Part shown: positions 40,761-52,302 of the stretch, in pieces
Position numbering within the stretch: the first letter of the stretch is position 1
How the letters are laid out: every line of letters begins with the position of its first letter
Source of the DNA: Tanytarsus gracilentus
Lineage: Eukaryota > Arthropoda > Insecta > Diptera > Chironomidae
Reading direction: 5' to 3'
Length of the DNA stretch: 64,000 bases
NCBI GenBank assembly: GCA_038502055.1
Contig: JAXRKN010000039.1
Coordinates: 1,922,001 to 1,986,000, forward strand
Made by a program: the position numbers and the translations under genes
Notes under the pieces: generated by a model
Told to the model about the DNA's origin: nothing
Database searches by the model: none
Seen by the model: only the letters and a program-made list of their open reading frames with translations

Positions 40761-41827
40761 TTAGGTTGGTGGACATTATTATATATTGGAAAATATATCA
40801 ACGCAAGGATTAAAAACTTAAAAAAACTAAAATTAAATTTATGAAAAATTTAAGTCCACCCCTGAAAAATTACAAACTCTTTGACAGCCATCAAATAATC
40901 CGAGTCAGAGTTTATGTGAGCATTAACAGTCGAGGAATAAATAAAAAAATTATTAATTAAACGCCTCATTTAAAAATTAATTATGACAACAAAAAAATAT
41001 AAACATACCACAGATTTTGTCTAAAGGACACAAAGTAATCAACCGAAAAATGTCAACAACCTCATTTGCGTTATCGACTACACGCTTTAAATTCTGTCAA
41101 AAGTCACGTAATGATTATTAAAATTTTTGAAATGCCGGTGTGATGACTTTGTGACGTAGAAATTATTTTTTGCTGGAGCCAATTAAGAAAATATTACCGT
41201 CAGACTTTTCTATAAAAATTTAAAATTTAAATCTTTAGTCGAGATTGGAGCAAAAATGAGAGAAAATAAACCAATTTAGGTAGGATGTGACTTTACCTTT
41301 GACAATTATTTTTTTGAACCAAATTAAAACCGTTAAAATTTTATTTTTCAATATCTTAAAAAAATATCCAACTTGTCAGTCACCCCTGATTATTTATAAA
41401 ATTATTTAATAAGTTTTTAAATTTCATTAACTTTTTCTCTCTATCACACATTTGTATAATAAGCACTTCTAGCTTGGCCTTGGCATAGAAATCTGACATT
41501 GATTATTACGTTCATGCTCTTCCTTGTGAATAAAAATAAGTAAGATGAAGGTCGGCTGCTGGAGGCGATAGCGTTTGAAGCTTATCAAAAGTTTATTGAC
41601 CAGAAATTTAATAAATTTATCAAAATATTCGTCATACAATGTAGAAATCTTTAAAAAGCTTTTTAAAATTATAATAAAATTGTTTCGTGCAAATTAAAGT
41701 CAAAAATTTATCAACAACTCTGAAAATAAATTAATTTCATATTTTATTCATTTCTGTTAGTCACAAAAATTAATTAGCTTAATTTAGCACATTTTGAACA
41801 TCATCAAAGAATTTCATCAACTTCAAA

Positions 41828-44800
41828 TTAATATTTACGGTCGTTGGCTATGAGAATGACACCATTCTGTGGGCGGAGAATTAATTCAGCAATTAAAATT
41901 GGTTTGTAGCCATTGGCGACTTTCAACTCAAAGTTTCTTAGAATTTTTGAAATTGCACTTTTCATTTCAAGCATGGCGAATTTTTGTCCGATACAATTTC
42001 TAAATTATTGAAAGTAAAATTTGAAAATTATTAATTTTGAATTTAATTATTTATCAAAAAAATTTACCTCGGTCCGGCTGAAAATGGAACGTTAGCGTAC
42101 GGATGGGTCGGAGGTGCATCAGAGCTAAATCTTTCGGGATTGAACTCATATGGATTTTTCCACAATTTTGGATCTCTTCCCATAAAATAAGGACCGACGA
42201 TTAAATTCGATCCTTTTGGAATTATGTGACCGTCTAAAAATTTAATCTTAAACTAATGAAATAATATTGGTGAAAAACTTACAAATGTCAACATTTTCGG
42301 ATATTTTTCTCGCATAAAATGGAACTGATGGATAAAGTCTTAAACTTTCTTTAATTACGTTTTCAAGGTAATTTAGGTCATTTAAATCCTTCAATGTGGT
42401 TGCTCGTTTGCGATCGTCCCCAAAAACTTGGCGAACTTCTTCAAAAGCTTTCTGCTGAATTTCTGGATGTTCTGCAAGATTGTAAAGAGCAAAGGCTATT
42501 CCGGAGCTTGTTGTATCATGACCCTCGAACATAAAGGTATCAACTTCCTCACGAATGTCCATGTTATTCAATGGCTTTCCTTCTATCGTTGACTGTAAGA
42601 GCACATCCAAAAATGCCATCTTCTTCTTCACGCCGACATCATCAGCTTCATCTTTAACCTCAACACTTTCACCTTTTTTCATCAACTCTTCACGTCTCGA
42701 TATGATGACACTGTCAGTAAAGCCATGTAGAATTTTAAGAAGCTCTTTTTGTCGTCTACCTCGTCGGGTGAGATTAAAGATAAAATCACTTCGTAGGTAA
42801 AGCTCAAACATTCTGTCAGCCATGATGCCACTAATCCTAAAAAAATTATAATTGTTTTAAATTTAAAAGTTCGTTAAATTTTAAAATTTTCTCAAATTAA
42901 CTATTGGAAAAAGATTTAATTTTCCGCTCGAAACTCAAGAAAATGAAATGCCTTATTATTCTTATGTTTCATGGTCAATCAAATGTTTGGTCCTTAAACC
43001 TCCTAAAAATGCCAAGAAACAATTTTTTTGGACGTAGGAATCGAGTGTTTGCACCCATTTTCTATGAACCCTCTTAAAATTTAATTTTCTTAAATGAGCT
43101 CTAACTTTTTACTCTTTCACTTCCTGAACTTGGTTCTTTGTGAAAAGTTGTTTATTTTTTTATTCTCTATCAATTTGCATCAACAGAATTTTTTATTGAG
43201 CTTAGCATGCTGATTTGTAGCTTCCTGAAAATTGCTTAACTTTGAGTGTCAAGACATCAGTTGGAAGTTGATGGAAGTAGATACCGAGCATACATACTTG
43301 TAATTTGGACCTTTGACAAGCAATTCCAATACATCGGTTGAGCGGGAAATAGCGGGAAAAGCTCGTAAATTACATTTTAAAAAATCGCGATTTTGCTGAA
43401 AGTTCAACTAATTTGACAGATTAATCGGTGCTGGATATTTTTTTTTGGTACAACATAAAAGATTCGTAGATAACATTCTTAGTTGTACCAAAAAAAAATA
43501 TCCAGCACTGATTAATCTGTCAAATTAGTTGAACTTTCAGCAAAATCACGATTTTTTAAAATTTATTTTACGAGCTTTTCCCGCTATTTCCCGCTCAACC
43601 GATGTATTGGAATTGCTTGTCAAAGGTCCAAATTACAAGTATGTATGCTCGGTATCTACTTCCATCAACTTCCAACTGATGTCTTGACACTCAAAGTTAA
43701 GCAATTTTTAGGAAGCTACAAATCAGCATGCTAAGCTCAATAAAAAATTCTGATGTGCGAGAAGTACGCGAGAGTTTTTTTCAGATCGGTCTGAAATTTG
43801 GATATTATTTCGACACTATTACGACTATTTGCGACATGTTTTTAGTTTTTTTCGACACCCCTTAGTTTTTGAGTTATGGACATTTTAAATTTTTCAAAAA
43901 AGTCTCGCGTACTTCACGAGAACTATGCGAGACTTTTTTGAAAAAATACTTTTTTATCAAAACTTTTTATGTTTTCTAATAGCATTTATTTCGACTATTT
44001 GCGACATCTAAACAGTTTTTGAAAAAATCTAAATTTTCAAAAACTACAGTCATCTGAAGTTCAAGTGTCAAAAAATGCATTTTTTTATGGGAAGTACGCG
44101 AGAGATTTTTTTGAAAAATACTTTTGAACAAAACTTTTTATGATTTCTAATAGCATTTATTTCGACTATTTGCGACATCTGATTAGTTTTTAAAAAAGTC
44201 AAAAATTTCAAAAATTATAGTCATATAAAGTTTATATGAGTGAAAAAAAATTTTTCATAATTTTTTGAGAAGTACGCGAGAGAATTTTTTCGAAAAAATA
44301 CTTTTAACCATCACTTTTTATGTTTTCTAATGGCATTTATTTCGACTATTTGCGACATCTGATTAGTTTTTAAAAAAGTCAAAAATTTCAAAAATTATAG
44401 TCATTTAAAATTTATATTAGTGAAAAAAAAATTTTTCATAATTTTTTGAAAAGTACGTGACATCGACAGAATTTTTTGAAAAAATACTTTTAACCCTACT
44501 CTTTGTGGCATTTAAATTTTTTAACGATCAAGTTCTAAAAAAAATTTAAACAAGATAAAATTTCAAAATTTTCACTGATATTTGGCATCATTTTCAGAAT
44601 TTTACTACCTGAAAATTGAAAAAAATATTAGAAAAATTAAACTGTTCAACAGTTTTAAAAAATAATTTGTTAAACTATTGCCTCATAAATAAACTTTTAT
44701 GATCAGCTTGATAAACAGTTATTTATAATTTTTTAACCATGCATCTGCTGTCTATTAATATTGCAGTTTTTCTAATATTTTTTTTCAATTTTGAAAATTG

Positions 44801-46711
44801 AATTTTTAGGTAGTAAAATTCTGAAAATGATGCCAAATATCAGTGAAAATTTTGGAATTTTATCTCGTTTAAATTTATTTTTAAATTTGATCGTTAAAAA
44901 ATTTAAATGCCGCAAAGAGTAGGGTTAAAAGTATTTTTTCGAAAAAATTCTCTCGCGTACTTCTCAAAAAATTATGAAAAAATTTTTTTCACTAATATAA
45001 ATTTTAAATGACTATAATTTTTGAAATTTTTGACTTTTTTAAAAACTAATCAGATGTCGCAAATAGTCGAAATAAATGCCATTAGAAAACATAAAAAGTG
45101 TTGGTTAAAAGTATTTTTTCGAAAAAATTCTCTCGCGTACTTCTCAAAAAATTATGAAAAATTTTTTTTCACTCATATAAACTTTATATGACTATAATTT
45201 TTGAAATTTTTGACTTTTTTAAAAACTAATCAGATGTCGCAAATAGTCGAAATAAATGCCATTAGAAAACATAAAAAGTTTTGTTCAAAAGTATTTTTCA
45301 AAAAAATCTTTCGCGTACTTCCCATAAAAAAATGCATTTTTTGACACTTGAACTTCAGATGACTGTAGTTTTTGAAAATTTAGATTTTTTCAAAAACTGT
45401 TTAGATGTCGCAAATAGTCGAAATAAATGCTATTAGAAAACATAAAAAGTTTTGATAAAAAAGTATTTTTTCAAAAAAGTCTCGCATAGTTCTCGTGAAG
45501 TACGCGAGACTTTTTTGAAAAATTTAAAATGTCCATAACTCAAAAACTAAGGGGTGTCGAAAAAAACTAAAAACATGTCGCAAATAGTCGTAATAGTGTC
45601 GAAATAATATCCAAATTTCAGACCGGTCTGAAAAAAACTCTCGCGTACTTCTCGCACATAAATTCTGTTGATGCAAATTGATAGAGAATAAAAAAATAAA
45701 CAACTTTTCAGAAAGAACCAAGTTCAGGAAGTGAAAGAGTAAAAAGTTAGAGCTCATTTAAGAAAATTAAATTTTCAGAGGGTTCATAGAAAATGGGTGC
45801 AAACACTCGATTCCTACGTCCGAAAAAATTGGTTCTTAGCATTTTTAGGAGGTTTAAGGACCAAACATTTGAATGAGTATGAACTTTTAGAAAAATAAGC
45901 CATTTCATTTTCATTAGTAATGATTGCAAATTTAAATTTTTTGCCCATAGTGAAATTGCAAAATTATAGTAAAAATTTAAATTTAAAATTTGTTTAATTA
46001 TTTTAGATTTTTTTAAAAATTTTAAAAATAAAAAATTTCTTACTCTTTGACGGCTTGAACGTAAACAGAGTCTGAAATTTGAGCATTGATTTCGACACCC
46101 ATCGCAGTTTCTAAGTGTTTCGCGATAAGAATTTAAGCTTTTTTAATTCCGTCAAAATTTTCTTTCTATTTAATCTCACCACAGATAATATCGAGAGCGC
46201 AGGCTGTGACGGGCTGGAAAAAGTCTGCCGGCTGACCTTTGGTCTTTGCTATACATTCAATTAAAACCGAACTGTGTTTATCAAAAATTTCGGTGAACTG
46301 ATCAAGAATTTTAAAATGAAATGCAGGTGTGATGACTTTACGACGTTGGAACCATTTTTTGCCGGTGGAAATGAGCAAACCAGTGCCAAGCCACTTCTCG
46401 ATAAAACCATATTCGGCTGATTTTTCAATGAGTTTTTGACTTCCTAGTAAAGACTCAACATACTTTGGATTTGTGATCAAAATGTCAATGTGTGGTCCAA
46501 AAGTGACTTTAGTTATGTTCGGAAATTCCGATGAAATTCCAGTTAACATTTCAAGAATTTCTGGTGGCGACTTGAAAATAAATTTATGAGCATGACCAAT
46601 CAAAGGCAATCCTTTTGTACTTGGAATTTTTGCGGCCAAAGCAAATTTTTCGCGGTTCGTGTGGTAATACCATCCTATAAGGATGCAAATTATCGCTATC
46701 ACAAAAAACAT
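41828..46711 (-). CDS. Cytochrome P450, CYP4-type (gene A)
   Basis: Five exons (46180-46711, 46044-46110, 42283-42836, 42068-42233, 41828-41999) join in phase to 496 residues, normal for a microsomal P450. Residues 1-16 (MFFVIAIICILIGWYY) form the ER membrane anchor. The I-helix reads FEGHDTTSSG around 305-309, the ExxR motif is ESLR at 363-366, the PERF motif is present, and the haem loop FSAGPRNCIGQ puts the haem ligand at Cys442. All key residues are intact. CYP4 enzymes are NADPH-dependent monooxygenases of fatty acids, hormones or xenobiotics; the substrate cannot be inferred. Intron 2 (42837-46043) is 3.2 kb because of a foldback insertion, against 0.5 kb in gene B. A poly(A) signal lies at 41743-41748 (minus). 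Very close to gene B, so a recent tandem duplicate. Confidence 0.92.
42980..45871. mobile_element. Large foldback element in intron 2 of P450 A
   Basis: The sequence from 42980 (CAAATGTTTGGTCCTTAAAC) is the reverse complement of the sequence ending at 45871. Weaker complementarity continues outward to about 42905 and 45945. The arms are over 1 kb each. Their inner halves consist of tandem units of about 175 bp containing GAAGTACGCGAGAG and TTTCGACTATTTGCGACAT, at about 43.83, 43.99, 44.16 and 44.34 kb, mirrored at 45.05-45.6 kb. The centre, about 44.65-44.78 kb, is non-repeated AT-rich sequence. Arms made of internal tandem repeats are the textbook architecture of Drosophila Foldback elements. 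The left arm is interrupted by the palindrome at 43184-43752, which the right arm lacks. No transposase is present. Confidence 0.85.
43184..43752. mobile_element. Near-perfect 569-bp palindromic insertion
   Basis: Two arms of 271 nt (43184-43454 and 43482-43752) are almost exact reverse complements separated by a 27-nt spacer (43455-43481). The ends read CAGAATTTTTTATTGAGCTT and its complement. The arms contain AGCGGGAAATAGCGGGAAAA and GTGCTGGATATTTTTTTTTGG. The segment is absent from the corresponding point of the right foldback arm (near 45.66 kb), so it inserted after the foldback formed. A target duplication cannot be separated from the palindromic flank. Confidence 0.85.
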
Positions 46712-47017
46712 TTTCCTTCCTATTTACTCGACTGCAAAAATAAAACTGAATCAATTTTTCTCAGACTTTAATTTTAATCAGTACTGATAATGAAATAAAT
46801 TATAAGTCCTGATAATGACGATTAAAAATGACGTATTTTTTATTTCAATTTGATAATTTTTGTTTACATTGAAAACGTCACGTTTGGCATTGACTTAGAT
46901 TTGAAGCTGAAAGTAAAAGTGAATTCTTTATTTTATTTTTTTCTCATCTTTCCAAAAATTAATTAAAGCTCAATTTTTTGAATATCTTTAACATTAAAGA
47001 ATTTTATCAGCTTGAAA

Positions 47018-48387
47018 TTAATATTTACGGTCGTTGGCTATGAGCATGACACCATTCTGTGGGCGAAGATTTATCTCAGCAACCAAAATTGGTTTGTAAC
47101 CGTTGGCGACTTTCAACTCAAAGTTTCTTAGAATTTTTGAAATTGCACTTTTCATCTCAAGCATGGCGAATTTTTGTCCAATACAATTTCTTGAAATTAT
47201 TGAAATTAAAGTCATTAACTCAAAGTTCAATTTTTTTCCTGGATTTTAATTTATAAAAATTTACCTCGGTCCGGCTGAAAATGGAACGTTAGCGTAAGGA
47301 TGAGTCGGTGGCGCATCAGAGCTGAATCTTTCGGGATTGAACTCGTATGGATTTTTCCACAATTTTGGATCTCTTGCCATGAAGTAAGGACCGACGATTA
47401 AATTTGTTCCTTTTGGAATTATGTGACCGTCTAAAAATTTAATCTTAAACTAATGAAATAATATTGGTGAAAAACTTACAAATGTCAACATTTTCGGATA
47501 TTTTTCTCGCATAAAATGGAACTGATGGATAAAGTCTTAAACTTTCTTTAATCACGTTCTCAAGATAATTTAGGTCATTCAAATCCTTCAAAGTCGTTGC
47601 TCGTTTTCGATCGTCGCCAAAAACTTGACGAATTTCTTCAAAAGCTTTCTGCTGAATTTCTGGATGTTTTGCAAGATTATAAAGAGAAAAAGCCATCCCG
47701 GAGCTTGTTGTGTCATGACCCTCGAACATAAAGGTATCAACTTCTTCACGAATGTCCATGTTATTCAATGGTTTTCCTTCAATCGTCGATTGCAAAAGCA
47801 CATCCAAAAATGCCATCTTCTTCTTTACACCTTCATCATTTTTGACCTCAACATTTTCACTTTTTTTCATCAATTCTTCACGTCTGGATATGATGACACT
47901 GTCAGTAAAGCCATGTAGAATTTTAAGAAGCTCTTTTTGTCGTCTACCGCGTCGGGTTAGATTAAAGATAAAATCACTTCGTAGATGAACTTCAAAAATT
48001 CTATTGGCCATGATGCCACTAATCCTGAGAACATTTTTAACAAAAGTTAAAATTATCGTTAAATTTTGAAAATTTCTTATAATTATTACAATTTTGTAAT
48101 TTCAAATTTTAAAAAATTCCTTAAAATATAAAATTACTAAAAATTTTGATTTTAAAATTTAAAAAAGATGGGTCTGCAAACGGCGTTCATTTCCAATACT
48201 CCCGTTGTACCCCAGTAAAATGGAATTGGGATCTGGCCGAATGAGTACATTCCTAAAAAAGAATAAATTCAATTACGTTATATTAACGACATAAATAAGC
48301 CATAGTTCTGAAAAATGGACATTGACTCTTTGACGGCCATGATGGCTTCTTCACAAGCAAGATCTTGCAAATTAAGCACGTACACAG

Positions 48388-48420
<33 letters not shown>

Positions 48421-49206
48421 TGAATACATTTGAGTATATTTTGTATTGAATGTAATGTCTTGGCACTAGGGGCTGAAAACTGGTTTTGGAGAAATCCAAA
48501 ATTAATATATAGCGGGCTATAATTACGTTATATTAAAAAAATTTCTTACTCTTTGACGGCTTGAAGGTACACAGAGTCTGATATTTGAGCATTGATTTCG
48601 ACACCCATCGCAGTTTCTAAATTTTTCGCAATGATTAAATTTCTACCAAAAATTTTCTTTCTATTTAATCTCACCACAGATAATATCGAGAGCGCATAGT
48701 GTGACGGGCTGGAAAAAGTCTGCCGGCTGACCTTTGGTCTTTGCTATGCATTCAATTAAAACCGAACTGTGTTTATCAAAAATTTCAGTGAACTGATCGA
48801 GAATTTTAAAGTGAAATGCAGGTGTGATGACTTTACGACGTTGGAACCATTTTTTGCCGGTGGAAATGAGCAAACCAGTGCCAAGCCACTTCTCGATAAA
48901 ACCATATTCATCTGATTTTTCAAGGAGCGTGTGACTTCCTAGCAAAAACTCAACATACTTTGGATTTGTGATCAAAATTTCAATGTGCGGTCCAAAGCTG
49001 AATTGAGTTATGTTCGGATATTTTAAAGCGAGTTCAGTTAACATTTCAAGAATTTCAGGTGGCGACTTGAAAATAAATTTATGAGCATGACCAATCAAAG
49101 GCAATCCTTTTATGCTAGGAATTTTTGCGGCCAAAGCAAATTTTTCGCGGTTCGTGTGGTAATACCATCCTATAAGGATGCAAATTATCGCTATCACAAA
49201 AAACAT
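47018..49206 (-). CDS. Cytochrome P450, CYP4-type (gene B)
   Basis: Five exons (48675-49206, 48550-48616, 47480-48024, 47265-47430, 47018-47189) give 493 residues with the same intron positions and phases as gene A. The I-helix FEGHDTTSSG, ESLR, and the haem loop FSAGPRNCIGQ (Cys439) are intact. The protein is three residues shorter than A in the acidic linker before KKKMAFLDVLL. Most of exon 1, and exons 4 and 5, are nearly identical to gene A, but residues about 58-105 differ strongly (see findings). Intron 2 is 525 nt and contains an exon-like fragment and a 29-base A run. The gene lies about 0.3 kb upstream of gene A on the same strand, with its own poly(A) signal at 46927-46932 (minus). 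Confidence 0.92.
48286..48520 (-). pseudogene. P450 exon-like fragment inside intron 2 of gene B
   Basis: The segment is flanked by a 15-bp direct repeat AATTACGTTATATTA (48271-48285 and 48521-48535) and contains an uninterrupted run of 29 A (48388-48416). On the minus strand it reads DLACEEAIMAVKESMSIFQN, resembling the AVKE end of P450 exon 2 running straight into exon-3-like sequence with no intron. Beyond the left repeat, 48160-48255 reads MYSFGQIPIPFYWGTTG, unidentified. It could be a retroposed scrap of another P450 transcript or a decayed duplicate exon. The resemblance is short, so this is tentative. Confidence 0.4.
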
Positions 49207-49757
49207 TTTCCTTCCAATTTATCCAACTGTTAAAGTAAAACTGAATTGATTGTTATTTCCCAGACTTTAATTTCAGTTAGTGCTGATAATAAAATAAATT
49301 TTAAGACCTGATAATGACGATTAAAAATGATGTATTTCCTTATTTTATTTATTATACAATATATATTGTGTTTACATTGAAAACGTTCACGTTCGACATT
49401 GACTTAGATTTTAAGCTGAAAGTGAAAGTTAAATTAAATTTGAGCTTTTAAGCTCTGGTAATTTTTATTTATTAACTTTGAACTTTTCATGAATTTTATA
49501 TAAAAATTTTTGTAAATAATTTTAATTACTATTAATAATTTCTCATTGGGTCTTTTTATCAGAAAATAACAAGTCATAAATTTTATTTCAATTCGTACAC
49601 TCTAAAAAATGCTAACAAAAGCAAGAAGAAAATTTTCTATTAAAAGTTGAAAATGATACAAAGCCCAAGAGCTTATTTTATTGCTCTTCCAATAGGACAT
49701 AAAAATCTATTTAATTGCCAAAGTTATCGGTCAAGTCCAAAAACACATAAATGAGGA

Positions 49758-52077
49758 TTAAGAGTAAACTCGATTTTCCAGCTCCAACCAAACGCCATTC
49801 GATGACTTAGTGATTAGCTCAAGCACGAGTATGGGCTCAAAATCAGGTGAAACTTTTAATTGAAAATTGCGCAAAACTTTCGAAACCGTGCTCTTCAGTT
49901 CGAGCATTGCGAACTTCTGCAATTGAATTAAAGAGAGAAAAATTTATTTCGAATTCAATTTGTAAAAGTTTTGTTGAGTTGAAAAATTAGAACTAAAAAA
50001 GCTCTAATGAAGTTTTCTCACCTGTCCGATGCAGTTTCTGGAAAAAATGTTGAAAAGAAAATTAAAACTCAAAATGATCTCTGCAATTTGTCATTAAAAG
50101 TGAGAATGAAAGTCAGAAAATTTTCTGACTTATAAACAAAGCTTTATGATAAGATTTAATCAGCAGGTGGTATTTTTACCTCATGTGAAAAAATCAATTT
50201 TAAGATAAAGATTTTTCACACAACTCACCTAAATCCTCCAGAGAAGGGAATGTAAGCGAATGGATTTGACTTTTCATTGCTCGTCTCCACTGAAAATCTC
50301 TCGGGTATGAATTTCTCCGGTTCAGGCCAAATCGTTGGGTCAATTGCCGACAGGTATGGGGCAATGAGAACATTACATCCGGCCGGTATGATTTTGCCAT
50401 TTACATTGACATCATCCATTGCAACACGACCCATGATTGGCACGGGTGGAAAAATTCGGAGAGTTTCCTTAATTACAAGCTCGAGGTATTTTAAGTTATT
50501 TAAATCGGTGAGCGTGATTGGCTTTTTAAGATCATCGCCGAGGACCGAACGAATTTCCTCAAATGCTTTCTGCTGAATTTCGGGATATTTTGCGAGATTG
50601 TAGAGGCAAAATGTAATTCCAGAGCTTGTCGTGTCATGACCCTCGAACATAAAGGTATCGACTTCCTCACGAATGTCCATGTTATTCAATGGCTTGCCCT
50701 CAATAGTCGATTGCAAGAGCACATCCAAAAATGCCATCTTCTTCTTCACACCGACATCATCGAGACTCTCCATTTCCTCATAGCCTCGAACCTCCATCAG
50801 CTTCTTTCGCCTCAACAAAATCGTCTTGTCCGTGAAGTCGTGTAAAATTTTCAACAATTCTCGTTGCCTTCGAGCTGTTTTCGAGAACATAAAAATGAGC
50901 TCGTTACGCAAAAAAATGCTGTACATCCTTTGATGAATTAAATATGAAAGCCTGCGAAAAACGGATGTGAAATTATTTTTTCTGTCGTTTTTAAAATTTT
51001 ATGCAAACGTGGAAGGAGAAAAAAATGAAGAAGGAAATTTTGACTGATGTAAAAAATCGAGTCTCCACCCCTTGTCAAAAAATCCTTCATACACATCCTC
51101 TTATCAAACTCCCACGTTCCATCACATAAATCTGCTTATGAATTACTCATTCACTGCCTTTGCGTAATCAGAATTTCCGAGTTGAGCATCAACAGTCGTT
51201 CCCATAGCACTCTCACAGATGATATCGAGTGCGCATAGGGTGATGAGCGGATAAATGTCAAAGGACTGTCCTTTATTCTTTTCCATCTTCTCTCGTAATT
51301 TCCTCATCAGGATGTCGCTCTGATGATCAAAGGTTTCAATAAACTGCTCGAGAATCTTGAAGTGAAATGTCGGCGTGATAATTTTCCTACGTTGACTCCA
51401 TTTTTTGCCGGTTGAAGTGAGCAGACCTGTTCCAAGCCACGGCATTAGATAATCATAGTCTTCGGATTTTGTGATGAATTTCGGCGATGTCAAAATGATC
51501 TAGTGAATTTTAAAGAGAAAGAATTTTATGTTAAAGTGACGTCACAAATAATTTTATGCAAAAAATAGTAAAAAAAATTAATTTAAGAGTTAAAATAAAT
51601 TTTTTAACATTTTTTGAAAAATCCAAAAATTCCAGGAATTCCTTTTAAATTCTAAAAAATATTTCCAAACCTCAACGTCAGCGGGATCGCCAAGATAAAC
51701 AATGATGTAAGGTCCCATTCGAGCAGCCAAAAAATTTCCGAACTCATTTACGTAGTTTCGCATGAAAGGAATGAAATCTGAGACGAAAAATTTTTTACTT
51801 TACACCGAAAATTAATTGCGATTTTAATTCGGGTCATTTGAAATTTACATTAATTTTTGATAAGGGCTCAAAATATTCAATGACGTAATTTTCAAATTCA
51901 CCCCAGCGAACCTGTTGTTTTCATATTGAAGAATTCCAAACCAACGCCTATGACAAAATGTCCTTTGGGACCCGGGAAATTTTTCGTCATTTTAATGCGT
52001 CGATAAAACTTTGCATGAGCATAATAGAATAAAATTATTAGAGCGAAAATAAAAGCACCGACAAAAATCAAAAGCAT
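49758..52077 (-). CDS. Cytochrome P450, CYP4-type (gene C)
   Basis: Six exons (51912-52077, 51671-51777, 51147-51499, 50229-50951, 50022-50037, 49758-49916) splice in phase to 507 residues. The N-terminal anchor MLLIFVGAFIFALIILFYYA is followed by the FPGPKG hinge. The I-helix FEGHDTTSSG, ETLR (ExxR), PERF, and the haem loop FSGGFRNCIGQ (Cys452) are intact. Compared with genes A and B it has an extra intron early in the gene, lacks their intron at IIC/E, and has an additional intron inside the haem region that leaves a 16-nt micro-exon. It is the most diverged member of the cluster and shares blocks such as NNMDIREEVDTFMFEGHD with the others. A poly(A) signal lies at 49677-49682 (minus). Its start faces the coiled-coil gene 225 bp away. 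Confidence 0.9.
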
Positions 52078-52302
52078 TTTGCTGCACTTGAACTTTGATT
52101 AATTTTATTTATTTTTTTATGAGCAGAAGGATCTTTTTTAATCATGAACTTGATTACTCGAGCGAATGACAATGACTGAGAGAACAAAAACGAAGTAGGC
52201 CACAAATTTTTTTTCTTAATTTTTTTTATAGAACGAAAATCTCTCAAATTATAGCAAAATAAATTCTCACTTTGATAAGATAACGAGAAAGCTGGATTGG
52301 CA
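52078..52302. promoter_or_regulatory. Shared head-to-head upstream region
   Basis: Only 225 bp separate the start codon of P450 C (minus strand) from that of the coiled-coil gene (plus strand). Both promoters must lie here or overlap the 5' UTRs. No TATA box is obvious on either side. A bidirectional promoter is inferred from spacing only. Confidence 0.45.

Noticed and set aside
43700..45800. Regularly spaced repeats at about 175 bp considered as a CRISPR-like or satellite array
   Set aside because: The units are contiguous without unique spacers and are mirrored about a centre, which fits a foldback element in a eukaryotic genome.
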